Assembly (NCBI GenBank): GCA_023269235.1
Contig: JAHFTW010000013.1
Span: forward strand, 3,003-53,689
Direction of reading: 5' to 3'
Length of the DNA: 50,687 nt
From: Thermoplasmata archaeon
GTDB taxonomy: Archaea; Thermoplasmatota; E2; JACPAO01; JAHFTW01
Positions 1-14,834 of this stretch are shown here, one piece after another. The notes below the pieces were generated by a model. That model did no database searches and was not told where the DNA came from. It was given only the letters and a program-made list of their open reading frames with translations. A program made the translations under genes and the position numbers. The stretch's first letter is position 1. Each line of letters starts with the position of its first letter.

Positions 1-1924
1 CGGCTTCGTGATGGACCTCGTCGAGTTCAACCCCCGCTACCAGAACGCGTTCTGGCACGTCTTCGCCGACACCCTCGTCGCCGACACGATGGCCAACGGC
101 CGCCGGCTCATGGGTGGCGTCCGCATCGTCACCCTCGACGGCGAGCTGTTCGAGAAGTCCGGCGCCATGACGGGCGGCAAGGACGCCAAGAAGGACGAGG
201 TCCAGTTCACCAACGCCGACCGCGGCCGCGTCGACGAGCTCCTCGCCGAGCTCTCGAAGGCCGAGGGGGCCCACCAGTCCGCCCTCGACACCGCGGCGCG
301 CTGCGGCCAAGAGCTCTTCGACCTCGGCGCCCAGGTCGCCGCGAGCGGGGCGCAGGACGCCTCCGCCGGCGACCGCCACAAGGAACTGGAGCGCCGCCTC
401 GAGACCCTCGAGGAGCGCGCCAAGGCGCTCGCCGACGCCCTCGCCGAGCACACGAAGGAGAAAGGCAAAGCCGAGGCCGCCGCCGAGAAGCTCACCGCCC
501 AGGTCCACATGCTGACCTCGCGCCTCGACGAGATGGACAAACTCCGCGTCGAGAAGAGCAAGACGCTCCTCAAGGGCACGGGCAAGGAGATGCGCGAGCG
601 CATTGAGGCCCTTGAGCGCGACGTCATGGCGTGGACGGACAAGGCGCTCAAGGCAGAGAACCGCCGCGACGTCGCCGCCAAGCAGATCGAGCTCATCGAC
701 GGCCGCCGCAAGGAAGTCGCCCTCAAGGTCGCCGACCTCGAGAAGGCCCAGGAGAAATTCACCAAGGAGGCCAAGGCGCACGCCGAGGCGCACGCCAAGG
801 CCAAGGCCGAGGTCGAGGCCCTCCTCAAGATGCAGAAGAAGGCCACCGGCGCCCTCAAGGGAGTGCAGGACGGCCGCGACAAGGCCTACCAGGCCACCGT
901 GGACATCCAGGCCCGCATCAACACGCTGCAGGCCAAGATGGACACGACCTTCACCATGATCGCGAGCGCCAACGCCAAGCTCCCCGCCCTCGAGGAGGAG
1001 GCCGGCGAGGCCGCCGTCGAGCTCGCCGAGACTCCCTTCGAGCCGAAGGAAGGCGAGACCGTCGGCCCGCTCGAGGAGCTGCGCCGCGACCAGCGCAACC
1101 TGGAGGCCCAGCTCGAGCGCCTCGGTTCCGTCAACATGCGCGCCCTCGAGGAGTACGAGTCGCAGGCCACGCGCCAGACGGAGCTCAAGACCGAGACGGA
1201 GCGGCTCAAGGCCCAGCAGGTGGACCTCGAAAAGCTCGTCGCCGAGATCTCGACCCGGAAGAAGGCCGCCTTCATGGCCGTCTTCACCCGCATCAGCGCC
1301 AACGTCGCCGAGGTGTACGGACAGATCAGCATGGGCGGCCAGGCCTTCCTCAAGCTCGAGGACGCCAACGACCCCTTCGCCGGCGGCCTGACCTTGATGG
1401 CGCAGCCCCCGGGCAAGCGCGTCACCCGCATCGAGCTCCTGTCGGGTGGCGAGCAGAGCCTCGCCTCGATGGCGCTCATCTTCGCCATCCAGCGCGACGA
1501 CCCCAGCCCGTTCTACTACTTCGACGAGGTGGACCAGAACCTGGACGCCGTGAACTCGGAGGTCCTGAGCCGGATGATCAAGGCGCAGTCCCGCTTCGCT
1601 CAGTTCATCGTGGTCAGCCTGCGCAAGGTGACCCTCAAGGAGGCGAGCCACATCTACGGCGTCACGCAGGGCAAGCCCGGCGAGTCGCAGATCATCGCCC
1701 GCTTCGACGTGGACACCATGCCCGACGAGGAGAAGGGCGGCGCCATGGCGGGCGAGGACGGCGAGGACGACGACGCGGACGGCGCCGCCGGCCCCGGCCC
1801 CATGGTCCAGGCCCGCAAGAAGACGACCAAGCAGCAGCCCAAGCCCGCCGCCCCCAAGCAGAAGTCGAAGGAGCTCACGTTGAGCGAGCTCACCGGCGCC
1901 CTCTCCAAGGAGGTCAAGGCATGA
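1..1924 (+). CDS. smc: Chromosome segregation ATPase SMC, C-terminal part (5' end outside window)
   Basis: The reading frame is open from base 2, so the gene starts upstream of the window. The fragment (about 640 residues) opens in the last part of the hinge, with the typical hinge-exit motif VTLDGELFEKSGAMTGG. A long Lys/Glu/Ala-rich coiled coil follows (about 60-400), then the C-terminal ABC half with the signature LLSGGEQSLAS near residue 478 and a Walker B region YYFDEVDQNLD near 503. The Walker A lobe lies outside the window. SMC dimers with ScpA and ScpB form the loop-extruding condensin that compacts and separates chromosomes. It is followed directly by scpA (ATGA overlap) and scpB. 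Unusual: about 70 residues follow the ATPase lobe, first acidic, then Lys/Pro/Gln-rich, ending in SELTGALSKEVKA. Family assignment is certain; the role of the tail is unknown. Confidence 0.97.
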   Translation, partial: GFVMDLVEFNPRYQNAFWHVFADTLVADTMANGRRLMGGVRIVTLDGELFEKSGAMTGGKDAKKDEVQFTNADRGRVDELLAELSKAEGAHQSALDTAARCGQELFDLGAQVAASGAQDASAGDRHKELERRLETLEERAKALADALAEHTKEKGKAEAAAEKLTAQVHMLTSRLDEMDKLRVEKSKTLLKGTGKEMRERIEALERDVMAWTDKALKAENRRDVAAKQIELIDGRRKEVALKVADLEKAQEKFTKEAKAHAEAHAKAKAEVEALLKMQKKATGALKGVQDGRDKAYQATVDIQARINTLQAKMDTTFTMIASANAKLPALEEEAGEAAVELAETPFEPKEGETVGPLEELRRDQRNLEAQLERLGSVNMRALEEYESQATRQTELKTETERLKAQQVDLEKLVAEISTRKKAAFMAVFTRISANVAEVYGQISMGGQAFLKLEDANDPFAGGLTLMAQPPGKRVTRIELLSGGEQSLASMALIFAIQRDDPSPFYYFDEVDQNLDAVNSEVLSRMIKAQSRFAQFIVVSLRKVTLKEASHIYGVTQGKPGESQIIARFDVDTMPDEEKGGAMAGEDGEDDDADGAAGPGPMVQARKKTTKQQPKPAAPKQKSKELTLSELTGALSKEVKA

Positions 1925-2874
1925 GCCCGCCCCCGCAGCAGACGAAGTTCGCCGAGCACCTCACCGTGCCCGCCCCGACGCAGGCCACCATCAAGACCGC
2001 CAAGGTCGTGCAGCACCTGCTCTACCACAAGGCGCTGGTGGCGGACGACGACGACGGGGAGCGCATCGCGGACTACATCACGCTCGTCCAGCAGTCGCAT
2101 GACGGCGAGCACGTGAGCCTGAAGGAGGGCCTGACGCGCGACGTCGCCATCGCCTTCGAGCTCGTCATCCAGAACCACCTCGATCCCTGGGACATCGACC
2201 TGTCGAAGTTCGCCACGCTCTACCTCAAAGAGGCGCACACGAACGGCGTGGACATCGTCACCGCCGGCCGCGTCATCCTGCTCGCCTGGGAGGTCCTCAA
2301 GAAGCAGTCCGACCGCGTCGCGGAGAAAGCCATCTTCAGCACCCAGCCCGCGGACGAGGACCTCGGCTGGGAGGACATCGCGGACCTCGGCTTCACCGAC
2401 GACGTCGGCTACAACGAGCGCATCCTCGCCTTGCCGCGCGCTCCCATTGACGAGAAGATCCGCCACAAGGGCGACCGCCGCGTCACCTTGATGGAGCTCC
2501 TCGACGCCTTCCACGAGGTCCACGACGAGGCGCAGCAGCGCATCACGCTCAACGAGCAGAAGCTCACCGCCCGCCTTGCGCTGCGCCGCAAGATGCGCGG
2601 CCGCCTGGGCAGCATGATGCACCGCGAGGACGTCCAGGCCGAGATGGCGGAGACCTGGAGCCGCATCCTCGACTACCCTGCGACGCCGGTTCCCTTCAGC
2701 GCCCTGCACGAGGCCGAGCCGATGGACCTCGTCCAGACCTTCACGAGCGTCCTCGCCCTCACCAAGGATGGCAAGCTCGCGCTCTCCCAGCAGGAGTTGC
2801 CGCGCGGGGAGATCTGGATGACTCCCGTCCTCGCGGAAGCCGCGGCCGTCCTCGCCACGAAGGTGGAGGCATGA
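1921..2874 (+). CDS. scpA: Segregation and condensation protein ScpA (kleisin)
   Basis: A 317-residue kleisin that bridges the two SMC heads and recruits ScpB. The N-terminal half carries the family block HLDPWDIDLSKFATLYL after a helix-rich start. The C-terminal half has the hydrophobic winged-helix region used to bind the SMC head (FSALHEAEPMDLVQTFTSVL and following). The ATG lies within an ATGA overlap with the smc stop, and the ORF remains open far upstream in this GC-rich frame, so the start is set by the overlap and by family length. The first ~25 residues are variable. The order smc-scpA-scpB with 4-nt overlaps indicates one translationally coupled condensin operon. Confidence 0.93.
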   Translation: MSPPPQQTKFAEHLTVPAPTQATIKTAKVVQHLLYHKALVADDDDGERIADYITLVQQSHDGEHVSLKEGLTRDVAIAFELVIQNHLDPWDIDLSKFATLYLKEAHTNGVDIVTAGRVILLAWEVLKKQSDRVAEKAIFSTQPADEDLGWEDIADLGFTDDVGYNERILALPRAPIDEKIRHKGDRRVTLMELLDAFHEVHDEAQQRITLNEQKLTARLALRRKMRGRLGSMMHREDVQAEMAETWSRILDYPATPVPFSALHEAEPMDLVQTFTSVLALTKDGKLALSQQELPRGEIWMTPVLAEAAAVLATKVEA

Positions 2875-3809
2875 AAGGCCCCCTCCGCGCCGCCAACCCC
2901 GGCGACGAGCCCGTCGAGGTGCAACGCAACCACGGCAAGCCCACGGAGGCCGCCTCCATTGCCAAAGCCATCGCCGAGGGCCGCAAGATGGGCAAGCCTG
3001 CGAAATCGCCCAAGGCCGCAAAGCCGACCATTGTGCCCCCCGCTGCCTCGCAAGCTCCCAGTCCCATGTTGATGCCCGCAGCCCCCGCCGAACCAGCCGC
3101 CGTGGACGAGGGTGCGCGCCGCACGCCGCCCAGGTCGGCCCCCAAGCCCAAGAGCGCCCAGCTCCGTTTCCTCGGCATGAAGCCGATGCACGTCGTCGAG
3201 GCCGCCCTGTTCGCCGCCGGGAAGCCCCTCCTCGTCGAGGAGATCGTCGAGACGACGGGCCTGCGGGAATCCGACGTCAAGCAGGGCATGCAGGAGCTCG
3301 TCAAGGAATACGAGTCCCGCGACACGGTCCTCGAGGTCGGCAAGGCCGGCACGAAGTGGGGCATGCAGGTCAAGAGCCGCGCCTCCGAGCCGGCCGCCAA
3401 GTTCGCCCCGATGGAGATCCCCGCGAAGACGCTCAAGACGCTCGCGCTCATCGCGTTCCACCAGCCCCTCAAGCAGTCGGTCCTGGTCGAGATGGTCGGC
3501 TCCAAGGCCTATGATCACGTGCACGAGCTGCACGAGCGCGGCCTCGTCAAGACCCGCGAGGAGGGCCAGACGAAGATCCTCCACGTCACCTCGCTGTTCC
3601 CCGAGTACTTCGGCCTCGACGCCGCGACGCCCGAGGAGATCCGTGCCACGATGGCAAAGCTCGTCGGCCTCGACCCGGCGTTGCTTCTCAAGCCCGCGGA
3701 GCCGAAGGTCAAGTACGAGGACGAGCAGGCCCAACCCGAGCCCGCGCCCGAGCCGGCCGCCGAGCCCGGTCCCGAGGCGGCTGCAGCGCCCACGCCGACG
3801 GCCAACTAA
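2871..3809 (+). CDS. scpB: Segregation and condensation protein ScpB
   Basis: 312 residues. The ScpB fold (two winged helices) starts near residue 100 with MHVVEAALFAAGKPLLVEEI and continues through the block TLALIAFHQPLKQSVLVEMV, both typical of ScpB. ScpB dimers bind the ScpA kleisin and regulate the SMC ATPase. The ATG overlaps the scpA stop by 4 nt. Compared with the usual ~180-200 residues it is long: about 100 residues of low-complexity Pro/Ala/Lys sequence precede the fold and about 45 residues of Pro/Glu/Ala repeats follow it. These tails could be disordered linkers; a later internal start is possible but no better-placed start was seen. Confidence 0.92.
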   Translation: MKGPLRAANPGDEPVEVQRNHGKPTEAASIAKAIAEGRKMGKPAKSPKAAKPTIVPPAASQAPSPMLMPAAPAEPAAVDEGARRTPPRSAPKPKSAQLRFLGMKPMHVVEAALFAAGKPLLVEEIVETTGLRESDVKQGMQELVKEYESRDTVLEVGKAGTKWGMQVKSRASEPAAKFAPMEIPAKTLKTLALIAFHQPLKQSVLVEMVGSKAYDHVHELHERGLVKTREEGQTKILHVTSLFPEYFGLDAATPEEIRATMAKLVGLDPALLLKPAEPKVKYEDEQAQPEPAPEPAAEPGPEAAAAPTPTAN

Positions 3810-3875
3810 GGACCGCCGCGACGGCCCTGGAACCGCTTTCCCCCTCCAGGAGGGCTCCAGGAGGGGAGGAAGGGA

Positions 3876-5905
<2,030 letters not shown>

Positions 5906-5913
5906 GGTGACCC

Positions 5914-8547
<2,634 letters not shown>

Positions 8548-8566
8548 GGGCGATTCTCCGACAGTT

Positions 8567-8590
8567 CCACCATAATCGTTTTTATGGTGG
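8567..8590 (+). promoter_or_regulatory. TATA box within a perfect 9-bp inverted repeat
   Basis: CCACCATAA and TTATGGTGG form a perfect 9-bp inverted repeat with a 6-nt AT-rich spacer. The T-rich centre (TTTTTATG, 8579-8586) lies about 24-26 nt before the ATG at 8607, as expected for a leaderless promoter. The dyad could be a repressor or activator site overlapping the TATA box, or it could fold as a hairpin ending the gyrBA transcript 20 nt after the gyrA stop. Confidence 0.55.
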
Positions 8591-8606
8591 GCGTGGGTCG
8601 AAACGC

Positions 8607-10808
8607 ATGGAACGGTGGTCCGCGGTCGTCCTGGTTTTCCTTCTTCTTCCCCTGGCGGCGTCCTTGGGCGCGGCCCAGGCGCCGGCGCAGGGCGCGCAAG
8701 GTCCGGTCCCCGTGAAGGTCCTGGAGGACCCGGCCGGGGACGCCAAGATGACGGTGGGAGGCGCCCCCGCCTCCACGAACGGTCGCTGGGCCGCGACCGA
8801 CCTCGTGTCGCTCACCGTCACCGAGGACGTGGACACCATCGCCTTCTTGTTCGAGGCCGCCAACCTCCACTCCAACCCGGAGGCGCCGTTCGCGGAGGAC
8901 ACGCTCTACACGGCGACCTTCCTCGTGAAGGACATGCTCTACCAGACGGAGGTCTTCCGCCAGGGCGGGACCAACGGCGGCGCATACCAGGCGCAGCTGA
9001 GCGTCTTCGACCCCGGGCGCGGCCAGTTCAACGCCATCGATTTCAGCCTCACCGTGGCCCCGGACGAGGCCAACAACAAGTTCACGGTCCCGCTCCCGCG
9101 CGACGAGTTGCTCGACAGCAACGGCACGGCGCCGGGCCCCGCCATCACCTTGTCCGGTTTCCACGCGTCGGCCGAGTCCGGCCCCTTCGGCGGCGGGCGC
9201 GGCTTTTGCGTGGTGTCCAACGCCGGGTGCGCCGGGTTCGACGTGCTGGACCGCATGCCGGACAGCGGGAACAGCACGGTCCGCCTTCCCATCCTGCTCG
9301 GCATCACGCAGACCGGCCATGCCCGGCTCGCGAGCGACGCCCCCATCCGTGCCTCCAACGGCGAGGCCACGACCTACGTGTTCCAGGTCCAGGCGCGCAG
9401 CATGGCCTCGACCAAGGAGCGTTACGCCCTCGCCGCGGTGAACGTCCCCGCCAACTGGGAGGTCCGGCTCCCCGCCCGCACGGTGGACATCAAGGGCAAC
9501 GGCTCCATCCTGTTCCCCGTCCTCGTCACGACCCCGTTCATCCACGCGCACGGCACCCTCCAGGCCTTCACGCTGGAACTGCGCAGCGCGGTGGACCCGG
9601 GCACTGTGGGCCGCCTCCAGGTCGGAGTGCGCTATGCCCAGCCGCCCCAGCCCGCCGGCCACCACAACACGGTGTGGCTGCACAACCACAAGGCCTCCTT
9701 CGGCGCCATCAACGACGCCATCAACACGGCGCTCAACACCCCGAGCACGCAGCAGTTCATGAACGCCGAGGAGACCGACCCGCTCGATGACAAGTCGCTG
9801 GCGACCGGCAGCACGTGCGAAGGAATCTCCCCGCCCACGCAGACGTACTGCTGGACCATCCCGCTCAGCCCAGGCCTCGACCTCGGCCTCGATTTCGACA
9901 TCCAAGGCAAGGGCGAGCTCACCGTGCCGTTCCACACCACGCTTCCGCTCAACGGCGCGACCCTCTCCGGCCAGCTCGTGTACTACCAGGCCGCGCCGCC
10001 GAGCGACTTCTTCGGCTCCTTCAACGTCCGCGACGACGGCATCGTCCTCGCCCATCTCCTGCCCAACGGCGGCATGGACCTGGGAGCCAACGGGGACGGC
10101 CAGGTGCTCAAGGCGGATGTCCTTCCGACGAAGGAGGCCGATTACCTTCCCTACGTGAAGGGCGCGAGCCTGGAGCTGCAGCTGCGGCTCACCGGGACCG
10201 GCGCCCCCGAGTTCGGCTTCTTCAACGGCGGCTCGAGCGTCGGCCCGACGATGCAGCCGGGCGCCGCCATGGTCTTGCCCCTCAATGAGTACCACGACAA
10301 GGTGGAGGGCATCTTCAAGGCGGCCCCGACGCTGGAACTGGCGGCCAGGACGGCGCAGGACCGCCTCGTGAACCCCGGGAAGACCGTGCTGTTCAACCTC
10401 ACGCTCACCAACCACGGCGACGCGGGCACGTTCGCGCTCGACCTCACCGGCACGCACCTGCCGTGGGCCGCCCGCATCGCTCCTCTGCTGGAGACCGTGG
10501 ACCTGGCCTCCAACCAGTCGATTCCCCTCATCGTGAAGGTCACGGTGCCGCCCGACACCACGCAGGACGCGCAGGGCGACGTCACCGCGGACTTGGTGCT
10601 CTCCGCCACGAGCACGACGGACCTCAACGTGCGGGCCCTCGCCCGCCTCGTCGCCCGCGTGGACACCCAAGTGGACCACCCCGATGACCTCCTCGCCGCC
10701 CAAGGCATCCAGGACGCCAACGCCCCGAAGAAGACCCCCGGCCTCGAGCCGCTCGCGGTCCTCGGGGCGCTCGCGGTGGCCTTGATGCTCGTCCGCAGGC
10801 GCCGGTAG
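8607..10808 (+). CDS. Secreted, C-terminally anchored surface protein, function unknown
   Basis: 733 residues. A signal peptide ([20 protein letters not shown], 4-23) opens the protein. The mature part is beta-rich and Thr/Asn/Gly-rich, starting with a [15 protein letters not shown] segment and a module that tracks '[20 protein letters not shown]', which resembles extracellular DOMON- or Ig-like sandwiches. A later stretch around 610-690 ([16 protein letters not shown]...) looks like a CARDB/NEW3-type Ig domain. The C terminus is a PGLEP motif, a hydrophobic helix of about 16 residues and RRRR, the tripartite layout of archaeosortase (PGF-CTERM-like) substrates. It is probably exported and attached to the cell surface. 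The ATG 8607 is supported by the box at 8579-8586. It is monocistronic; the next gene has its own promoter. No enzymatic motif was recognised. Confidence 0.8.
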   Translation: MERWSAVVLVFLLLPLAASLGAAQAPAQGAQGPVPVKVLEDPAGDAKMTVGGAPASTNGRWAATDLVSLTVTEDVDTIAFLFEAANLHSNPEAPFAEDTLYTATFLVKDMLYQTEVFRQGGTNGGAYQAQLSVFDPGRGQFNAIDFSLTVAPDEANNKFTVPLPRDELLDSNGTAPGPAITLSGFHASAESGPFGGGRGFCVVSNAGCAGFDVLDRMPDSGNSTVRLPILLGITQTGHARLASDAPIRASNGEATTYVFQVQARSMASTKERYALAAVNVPANWEVRLPARTVDIKGNGSILFPVLVTTPFIHAHGTLQAFTLELRSAVDPGTVGRLQVGVRYAQPPQPAGHHNTVWLHNHKASFGAINDAINTALNTPSTQQFMNAEETDPLDDKSLATGSTCEGISPPTQTYCWTIPLSPGLDLGLDFDIQGKGELTVPFHTTLPLNGATLSGQLVYYQAAPPSDFFGSFNVRDDGIVLAHLLPNGGMDLGANGDGQVLKADVLPTKEADYLPYVKGASLELQLRLTGTGAPEFGFFNGGSSVGPTMQPGAAMVLPLNEYHDKVEGIFKAAPTLELAARTAQDRLVNPGKTVLFNLTLTNHGDAGTFALDLTGTHLPWAARIAPLLETVDLASNQSIPLIVKVTVPPDTTQDAQGDVTADLVLSATSTTDLNVRALARLVARVDTQVDHPDDLLAAQGIQDANAPKKTPGLEPLAVLGALAVALMLVRRRR

Positions 10809-10834
10809 GAAGGAGCGGCGCCCAGCCGTCGCAG

Positions 10835-10840
10835 TTATAT
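10835..10840 (+). promoter_or_regulatory. TATA box of the mutase B12 subunit-meaB operon
   Basis: TTATAT is the only strongly AT-rich hexamer between 10809 and 10864, centred 27 nt before the ATG at 10865. This predicts a leaderless transcript covering the B12-binding subunit and meaB. Confidence 0.65.
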
Positions 10841-10864
10841 CCACCGCGCCGGGTCGAAGCGCCC

Positions 10865-11286
10865 ATGACGGAGCGGCCCATCCGTGTCCTTGTCGCCAAG
10901 CCGGGCCTCGACGGCCATGACCGCGGCGCCAAGGTCGTCGCCCGGGCCCTCCGGGACGCCGGCTTCGAGGTCATCTACACTGGCTTGCGCCAGACGCCGC
11001 AGCAAATCGTCGCGGCGGCCGTGCAGGAGGACGTCGACCTCGTTGGCCTCTCTTGCCTCAGCGGCGCCCACATGACGCTCTTCCCGAAGATCAAGCAGCT
11101 CCTCGTCACCGAAGGCGCCGAGGACGTCGTCGTCTTCGGCGGGGGCATCATCCCCGACGACGACGCCGCGCGGCTCAAGGCCTCCGGCATCGAGGCGGTC
11201 TTCGGGCCCGGCACCGACACGCGCGAGATCGTCCGCTTCATCGACCAGCACCCGCGTTTCGCGGCCCTGCGGCCGGTGGCGGCCTG

Positions 11287-11287
<1 letters not shown>
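10865..11287 (+). CDS. Methylmalonyl-CoA mutase, cobalamin-binding subunit
   Basis: 140 residues, a stand-alone B12-binding domain of the methylmalonyl-CoA mutase type. The N terminus [19 protein letters not shown] holds the DxHxxG motif (D16, H18, G21), with His18 the expected lower axial cobalt ligand. The later blocks [13 protein letters not shown] and [13 protein letters not shown] are the conserved nucleotide-tail-binding segments. With the separate large subunit (not in this window) it isomerises methylmalonyl-CoA and succinyl-CoA, linking propionyl-CoA to central metabolism. The stop overlaps the meaB start by one base (TGATG), showing coupling to the mutase chaperone. Ethylmalonyl- or isobutyryl-CoA mutase small subunits are close relatives and cannot be excluded without the partner. 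Confidence 0.93.
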
Positions 11288-12261
<974 letters not shown>

Positions 12262-12273
12262 CGGGTCGGCCCG

Positions 12274-12984
12274 CTAGGCGTGCGTGCTGGTGCCGGTCGC
12301 GCTGCCGGTCTTCTGCAGCTTCTGCAGGCGGAAGTCGTGCGAGACCGCGTGGGCGACGCCGTCCTGCATCTGCTTGACCTGGGCGGGGGTGAAGTTGCCG
12401 AAGGCGATGAGGAACGACTCGCCGTCCTTGACCTGGGTGGAGTGGATGTCGCTGTAGCTGTGCGCGGTCCAGGTGCCCTCGAGGTCCTGGGTCCAGATGT
12501 GCAGGCTGGCGGTGGCGTTGTTCGTCAAGACGAGGTCCGGCTGGCCCTGGCGCAGGCCGCCGGTGAGCGTCATGCCGTCGCTGCGGATGTGGACATCCAG
12601 AGCGCGGAGGGCGTCGGCGAGCCCGACGCAGGTGCCCGGCTTCTCGTAGTGGAGCTGGTTGGTGGAGCCCGAGCCCTCGGCGCCGCTCATGTGCGCGTGC
12701 GAGGCGATGCTCATGCCGGGGGCGCGGAAATGGTCGCCGTTGTTCCACTCGTAGTAGTGCAGCGAGGTCCCGGGCCAGCGCGGGGCGACGAAGTCCACGC
12801 GGCGGGGGCCGGAAGCGTCCTGGGTGTAGACGTCGAAGCCGTTGTGCCAGTGGTCCGGGCAGGCCGTGCGGCCGGCGGCGTCCACGTCGGTGACGACCGA
12901 CTGGTCGGTCTTGACGGCGAAATAGAAGAACAGGCCGAACCCGACCAGGGCGGCAAGCAGGATGGCGACTCCGACAGGCTTCAT
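12274..12984 (-). CDS. Membrane-anchored extracellular protein, His/Trp-rich, unknown
   Basis: 236 residues. One N-terminal transmembrane helix (VGVAILLAALVGFGLFFYF, 4-22) is followed by a soluble domain that would face outward. That domain contains CPDHWHNGFDVY, LHYYEWNNGDHFRAPG, SIASHAHMSG and LHIWTQDLEG, an unusual density of His and aromatic residues with only two Cys (perhaps one disulfide). The pattern of His in a beta-rich context could bind metal, but no known family was recognised. A longer ORF starting at 13071 exists, but its first 29 residues are translated from the tandem repeat next to the acyl-CoA dehydrogenase; the ATG at 12984 immediately before the transmembrane helix is preferred. 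It may be transcribed from within or through the repeat region. Confidence 0.75.
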   Translation of the reverse strand: MKPVGVAILLAALVGFGLFFYFAVKTDQSVVTDVDAAGRTACPDHWHNGFDVYTQDASGPRRVDFVAPRWPGTSLHYYEWNNGDHFRAPGMSIASHAHMSGAEGSGSTNQLHYEKPGTCVGLADALRALDVHIRSDGMTLTGGLRQGQPDLVLTNNATASLHIWTQDLEGTWTAHSYSDIHSTQVKDGESFLIAFGNFTPAQVKQMQDGVAHAVSHDFRLQKLQKTGSATGTSTHA

Positions 12985-13269
12985 GCTGGTGCGTGGGTGG
13001 GCAGGGCCCTCTTGAACGTTCTGTTCAAGCGCCTTCAGCAAGTTGTTGGCGATGGCCATCGTCCTGGGCAAGCCCAGGCCGATGGAATCCTCGGGCCTTT
13101 GGCCCTCGGCATCGCCAACAACGCTCGGCGGTCGTCTTCGCTCCGCTCAGACTCCCTTGAGCAAGTTGTTGGCGATGACCATCGTCCCGGGCAAGCCCGC
13201 AGCGATGGATTCCTCGGGCCTTTGGCCCTCGGCATCGCCAACAACGCTCGGCGGTCGTCTTCGCTCCGC

Positions 13270-14415
<1,146 letters not shown>

Positions 14416-14436
14416 GGCCTTGCCACAAGGGGAGCC

Positions 14437-14446
14437 GATTTCAAGA
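14437..14446. promoter_or_regulatory. Shared bidirectional TATA-like box
   Basis: GATTTCAAGA is the only AT-rich stretch in the 53-nt gap between two divergent start codons (GTG 14415 on the minus strand, ATG 14469 on the plus strand). Its centre (~14442) is exactly midway, 27 nt from each start. One box therefore appears to position initiation in both directions. Confidence 0.6.
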
Positions 14447-14468
14447 CTCCCGTCGCCTTCCCCGCGGC

Positions 14469-14834
14469 ATGGATGTCCCCGACGGGGTCGCGGCCGGCGT
14501 CGTGGGCGGGGCCTTGCTGCTCGTCATCCTCCTGGTGCTCTGGGTCCGCGGCCTGCGCCACAAAGTGAAGGGTCTCACCTCGCAACGCCAGAGCCAGGCG
14601 ACCCGGTACGGGCAGACGATGGAGCAGTTCGCGCCCTTCCTGGAGTCTTGGCCCTGGGACCCGAAACGGTTCCGCTTCCTCGGCTCGCCGGTGGACGGTG
14701 TCCAGTTCACCGACGACGCCGTCGTGTTCGTGGAAGTCAAGGCCGCTAACAGTCGCCTCAGCCCAGACCAGCAGGCCATCAAGGCGCTCGTCCAGTCGGG
14801 GCGCGTCCGGTGGGAAGAGGTCCGCATCCGATGA
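14469..14834 (+). CDS. Membrane-anchored Holliday junction resolvase-related nuclease (Endonuc_Holl-like)
   Basis: 121 residues. A single N-terminal transmembrane helix ([19 protein letters not shown]) and a short basic linker lead into a compact domain with [14 protein letters not shown] and [20 protein letters not shown], then RVRWEEVRI. The D-x(n)-E-x-K pattern (Asp in PVDGVQF, Glu-Val-Lys in VEVK) is the PD-(D/E)xK-like core of the family annotated as Holliday junction resolvase-related or predicted endonuclease. Activity is inferred from the family only; membrane tethering of a nuclease domain is characteristic of this group, with unknown function. The stop overlaps the next start (ATGA), so it is coupled to the glycerate kinase-like gene, without an obvious functional link. 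Confidence 0.8.
   Translation: MDVPDGVAAGVVGGALLLVILLVLWVRGLRHKVKGLTSQRQSQATRYGQTMEQFAPFLESWPWDPKRFRFLGSPVDGVQFTDDAVVFVEVKAANSRLSPDQQAIKALVQSGRVRWEEVRIR

Noticed and set aside
631-1920. Upstream extension of the scpA frame overlapping smc
   Set aside because: Arg/Gly/Pro-rich translation in the +1 frame of smc; ScpA similarity begins after the ATG at 1921.
12985-13071. 29-residue N-terminal extension of the membrane protein at 12274
   Set aside because: These codons come from the tandem repeat that mimics the dehydrogenase C terminus (ANNLLK), and they precede a normal Met-transmembrane start.
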